Of a stretch of DNA of 36,483 nucleotides, positions 35,701 to 36,483 are shown piece after piece. The notes beneath the pieces were generated by a model. The model was not told the DNA's origin, made no database searches, and worked only from the letters and a program-made list of their open reading frames with translations. A program made the position numbers and the translations under genes. The stretch spans positions 1-36,483 of the forward strand of contig JAQGAU010000168.1 of NCBI GenBank assembly GCA_034698045.1, written 5' to 3'. The DNA comes from Paramacrobiotus richtersi (lineage: Eukaryota; Tardigrada; Eutardigrada; Parachela; Macrobiotidae). Within the stretch, counting starts at the first letter, position 1. Each line of letters opens with the position of its first letter.

Positions 35701-36483
35701 ATCTGCAGAAATGACTGAATACGGAGGGTTCGTAGACTCCCTGTTACAGATGCTCGATACTGCGTAGAAAGTACAGGGAGCACGTGAAAGAGATTGCCAG
35801 TGGATTCGGTTCCTAAATGCGGCGGTTTACCAGACTTTCCTGGTTCGAAAATGGTCAGACATGTTTTCTATACAGGGAGCAACATGATATCATACCATCA
35901 AAACACTTCGCACAGTATTTCCCACCTTGTTTTTAAATGCGGTTTCGAGCCAAGTATCGCCGTATGGTGTAAGCGAAAGTTATTTAGTTATACAGGGAAT
36001 CATGCAAAATTGATATTGGAAAATTTTGTTTCACGCCAAGTGGCAGTAGCTTTCTGAATTACTGATAGCGTGGTATACTGGTAAAGAAACAGGGAAACGT
36101 TGTCAGTGGCTAACGCATGTCTGATTCAATTTGCAGAACGTCAAAGAGGATGGCGTGCACGGCTGGCGTCTGAAGCACTTTAGCAAGCCCGCCTACTGCA
36201 ATCTGTGTCTGACAATGCTGGTCGGTCTGGGCAAACAAGGTCTCTGCTGTACATTCTGCAAGTACACCGTTCACGAGCGATGTGCTGCGCGTGCCCCATC
36301 CAACTGCATCTCCACCTACGTGAAGAGCAAGAAGATGGCCAACGAAATGCTCCACCACTGGGTCGAAGGCAATTGTCCCGATAAGTGTGCACGGTGTCGG
36401 AAGAATGTGAAAACCTACAACGGCATCACGGGTCTGCATTGTCGCTGGTGTCAGATCACCCTGCATAACAAGTGCGCCGCACT
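23581..36483 (+). CDS. DGK: Type I (EF-hand) diacylglycerol kinase, 5' part, catalytic domain beyond the window
   Basis: The enzyme phosphorylates diacylglycerol to phosphatidic acid at membranes and so ends DAG signalling; type I members respond to Ca2+. Exons: 23581-23700, 24931-24964, 25730-25809, 26210-26434, 28212-28463, 28943-29216, 29344-29492, 31506-31700, 32084-32203, 36137-beyond the edge, about 598 residues so far. Seen in order: a recoverin-homology region ([33 protein letters not shown]); a Ser-rich linker; EF-hand loops [12 protein letters not shown] (about 408-419) and [12 protein letters not shown] (453-464), both with canonical ligands; the first C1 domain with full HX12CX2CX13CX2CX4HX2CX7C spacing (491-540); and most of the second C1. 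The order and [14 protein letters not shown] resemble vertebrate DGK beta and gamma. Intron phases are 0,1,0,0,0,1,0,0,0. The start at 23581 is not certain: an acceptor-like CTACTGCCCAG ends at 23550 and the frame is open back to it. Confidence 0.94.
24931..24964 (+). CDS. DGK: DGK exon 2, 34-nt microexon
   Basis: The acceptor TTTTTGTTCAACAG ends at 24930 and the donor GTAAGT starts at 24965. It encodes [11 protein letters not shown] plus one base. It is small but fixed by the conserved [11 protein letters not shown] across the junction and by phase 1 shared with exon 3. Confidence 0.88.
25235..25267. repeat. Perfect 14-bp inverted repeat with 5-nt loop, DGK intron 2
   Basis: CACCGTACATATAT at 25235-25248 and its exact reverse complement at 25254-25267 flank GTATG. 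It could fold as an RNA hairpin in the intron or be the relic of a small element. No flanking direct repeat is evident. Confidence 0.85.
25278..25570. repeat. Diverged direct duplication of about 200 bp, DGK intron 2
   Basis: AAGTTTCGAGAA (25279 and 25482) and TATTGCGCAA followed by a CGGAC/CAGAC-type end (25349 and 25549) recur 200-203 bp apart, with partial similarity between them. The copies are old. The hairpin at 25235-25267 lies just before the first copy. Confidence 0.6.
25730..25809 (+). CDS. DGK: DGK exon 3
   Basis: The acceptor TTTGAAACAG ends at 25729 and the donor GTAAGC starts at 25810. It reads [20 protein letters not shown], the recoverin-homology helix shared with DGK beta. 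Confidence 0.93.
26210..26434 (+). CDS. DGK: DGK exon 4, 75-residue insert in the recoverin-homology region
   Basis: The acceptor CTTGTCTTGTAG ends at 26209 and the donor GTATGT starts at 26435. It is phase 0 on both sides, so it could be skipped without breaking frame. The residues have no counterpart in vertebrate type I kinases, where this join has only a few residues. It ends [10 protein letters not shown], which resembles the TIDYEGF at the start of exon 5. Confidence 0.8.
26435..28211 (+). other. DGK intron 4
   Basis: A 1.8-kb intron between a GTATGT donor and a CCCACAG acceptor. It holds short open frames but nothing with family features or paired splice sites that I can support. Confidence 0.6.
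28212..28463 (+). CDS. DGK: DGK exon 5, end of recoverin-homology region and linker
   Basis: The acceptor CCGCTCCCACAG ends at 28211 and the donor GTAAAC starts at 28464, giving 84 codons. [20 protein letters not shown] and CRHLFLSF match type I kinases. A Pro/Ser-rich linker follows. Confidence 0.93.
28943..29216 (+). CDS. DGK: DGK exon 6, Ser-rich linker
   Basis: The acceptor CTTCGTTTTTGCAG ends at 28942 and the donor GTAAGG starts at 29217, ending in phase 1. It encodes a hydrophilic Ser/Gln/Arg linker ([20 protein letters not shown], then [15 protein letters not shown]). No known domain is seen. Confidence 0.85.
29344..29492 (+). CDS. DGK: DGK exon 7, linker before the EF-hands
   Basis: The acceptor GTAATCGTAG has no real pyrimidine tract, but it is the only AG after the upstream in-frame stop, and its phase 2 completes the codon split with exon 6. 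Intron 6 is only 127 nt. The exon reads [18 protein letters not shown] and [15 protein letters not shown], then donor GTATGT. Confidence 0.82.
30481..30639 (+). CDS. Candidate alternative first exon of DGK (EF-hand isoform)
   Basis: An ATG with G at +4 opens 53 codons ([18 protein letters not shown], then [20 protein letters not shown]) ending GRGD before a GTATGT donor at 30640. The end is phase 0, so it can join exon 8 directly. It is a GC-richer island inside the AT-rich 2-kb intron 7. No TATA box is evident, and the antisense strand is also open here. The product would lack the recoverin-homology region. This is inference only. Confidence 0.3.
31506..31700 (+). CDS. DGK: DGK exon 8, first EF-hand
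   Basis: The acceptor TTTTTATAG ends at 31505 and the donor GTAAGA starts at 31701, giving 65 codons. [20 protein letters not shown] leads to the EF loop [12 protein letters not shown] with ligands at 1, 3, 5, 7, 9 and 12. It continues [17 protein letters not shown], nearly as in DGK beta. Confidence 0.97.
32084..32203 (+). CDS. DGK: DGK exon 9, second EF-hand
   Basis: The acceptor GATGTTGCGTAG ends at 32083 and the donor GTAAGC starts at 32204, giving 40 codons. The EF loop [12 protein letters not shown] is canonical and is followed by the conserved [15 protein letters not shown]. Confidence 0.97.
32634..32690. repeat. A-rich 16-bp minisatellite in DGK intron 9
   Basis: AAAAACTATAAAACT recurs three times with a period near 16 bp in an A-rich part of the intron (about 32215-32690). 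Confidence 0.75.
33134..33142 (+). promoter_or_regulatory. Strong TATA box inside DGK intron 9
   Basis: TATAAAAGG, followed 29 bases later by an initiator-like ACAGTTTC with A at 33163. The spacing is the same as at the CAHS promoter. It precedes the candidate first exon ending at 33311. Confidence 0.55.
33243..33311 (+). CDS. Candidate alternative first exon of DGK (C1-first isoform)
   Basis: About 80 bases after the predicted start site an ATG opens 23 codons ([20 protein letters not shown], then RIR) ending at a consensus donor GTAAGA (33312) in phase 0. It can splice in frame to exon 10, giving a kinase without EF-hands. A second ATG in GCCATGCGG (33300) has a better context. Just upstream is a minimal upstream frame ATG-TCC-TAG at 33233-33241. 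The signals are seen; the transcript is inferred. Confidence 0.45.
34608..34615. promoter_or_regulatory. Palindromic CRE site TGACGTCA in DGK intron 9
   Basis: A perfect cAMP-response-element palindrome lies five bases before the ATG of the candidate first exon at 34620. Confidence 0.4.
34620..34694 (+). CDS. Second candidate alternative first exon of DGK
   Basis: A double ATG opens 25 codons ([20 protein letters not shown], then DSEKE) ending at a donor GTACGT (34695) in phase 0 with exon 10. A CRE palindrome lies immediately upstream, and a weak TATA-like TTTATATGA near 34550. The AT-rich tandem repeat that follows looks quite different in composition. The product would begin directly before the first C1 domain. 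Confidence 0.38.
34703..35045. repeat. T-rich tandem duplication in DGK intron 9
   Basis: GGAATTTATTGTGATTTTT at 34706 and 34866, and later TATACC-GCAG-TTATTTC-type segments, recur with a period of about 160 bp. A third start (GAATTTTATT, 35008) lies 141 bp on. The copies are diverged. Confidence 0.7.
35772..36100. repeat. Possible diverged tandem units around TACAGGGA, end of DGK intron 9
   Basis: TACAGGGAG, TACAGGGAG, TACAGGGAA and ACAGGGAA occur at 35772, 35871, 35991 and 36089. AAATGCGG and TTTC-GCCAAG motifs also recur, but at uneven offsets. Real repetition is uncertain. Confidence 0.3.
36137..36483 (+). CDS. DGK: DGK exon 10, C1 domains, cut by the window edge
   Basis: The acceptor TTCAATTTGCAG ends at 36136. 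The first C1 domain has all zinc ligands at the classical spacing (His at 36158, last Cys near 36305-36307). A second C1 follows ([30 protein letters not shown]) and is cut by the right edge. No donor is reached. Confidence 0.97.

Noticed and set aside
1-36483. tRNA genes, rRNA, CRISPR arrays, transposase or reverse transcriptase genes
   Set aside because: I looked for B-box-like motifs, spaced identical repeats and mobile-element protein motifs on both strands and found none convincing.

Overview
The window is nuclear DNA of an animal with GC-rich exons, AT-rich introns and canonical GT-AG splice sites. It is almost certainly from a tardigrade, most likely a eutardigrade. The decisive marker is a minus-strand gene for a CAHS (cytosolic abundant heat-soluble) protein, a family known only from tardigrades and best described in eutardigrades. 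I assembled the exon structures by hand from splice signals, phase and family conservation; no database search was run.

Layout. (1) About 1-4370, plus strand: a transcription factor DP gene (E2F dimerization partner), with six exons visible and all five introns in phase 0. The 5' end may lie outside the window. (2) 4371-5843: AT-rich convergent intergenic DNA with a poly(A) signal and a perfect 24-bp inverted repeat. (3) 5844-7397, minus strand: a three-exon CAHS gene with its own TATA box at 7502-7510. The sequence as given has a one-base frame break in exon 2, in a short C run near 6597-6599. (4) About 7511-23550: 16 kb without a gene I can support. It holds tandem repeats, AT-skewed tracts, a (GT)17 microsatellite and several perfect palindromic CRE sites (TGACGTCA). 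(5) 23581-36483, plus strand: the 5' part of a type I diacylglycerol kinase gene. Ten exons encode the recoverin-homology region, two canonical EF-hands and the C1 domains; the catalytic domain lies beyond the right edge.

How the parts relate. DP works with E2F in cell-cycle transcription, CAHS is a desiccation-protection protein, and the kinase turns diacylglycerol into phosphatidic acid under Ca2+ and lipid control. I see no shared pathway; they look like neighbours only. CAHS and the kinase are transcribed divergently from the 16-kb gap, which is the natural place for regulatory elements of both.

Most interesting observations: the CAHS frame break; and, inside the kinase introns, up to three candidate alternative first exons, each ending at a consensus donor in phase 0 with the next constant exon. 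One of them has a strong TATA box and an initiator-like site 29 bp downstream. Use of these starts would give kinase isoforms lacking the recoverin-homology region, or lacking the EF-hands as well.
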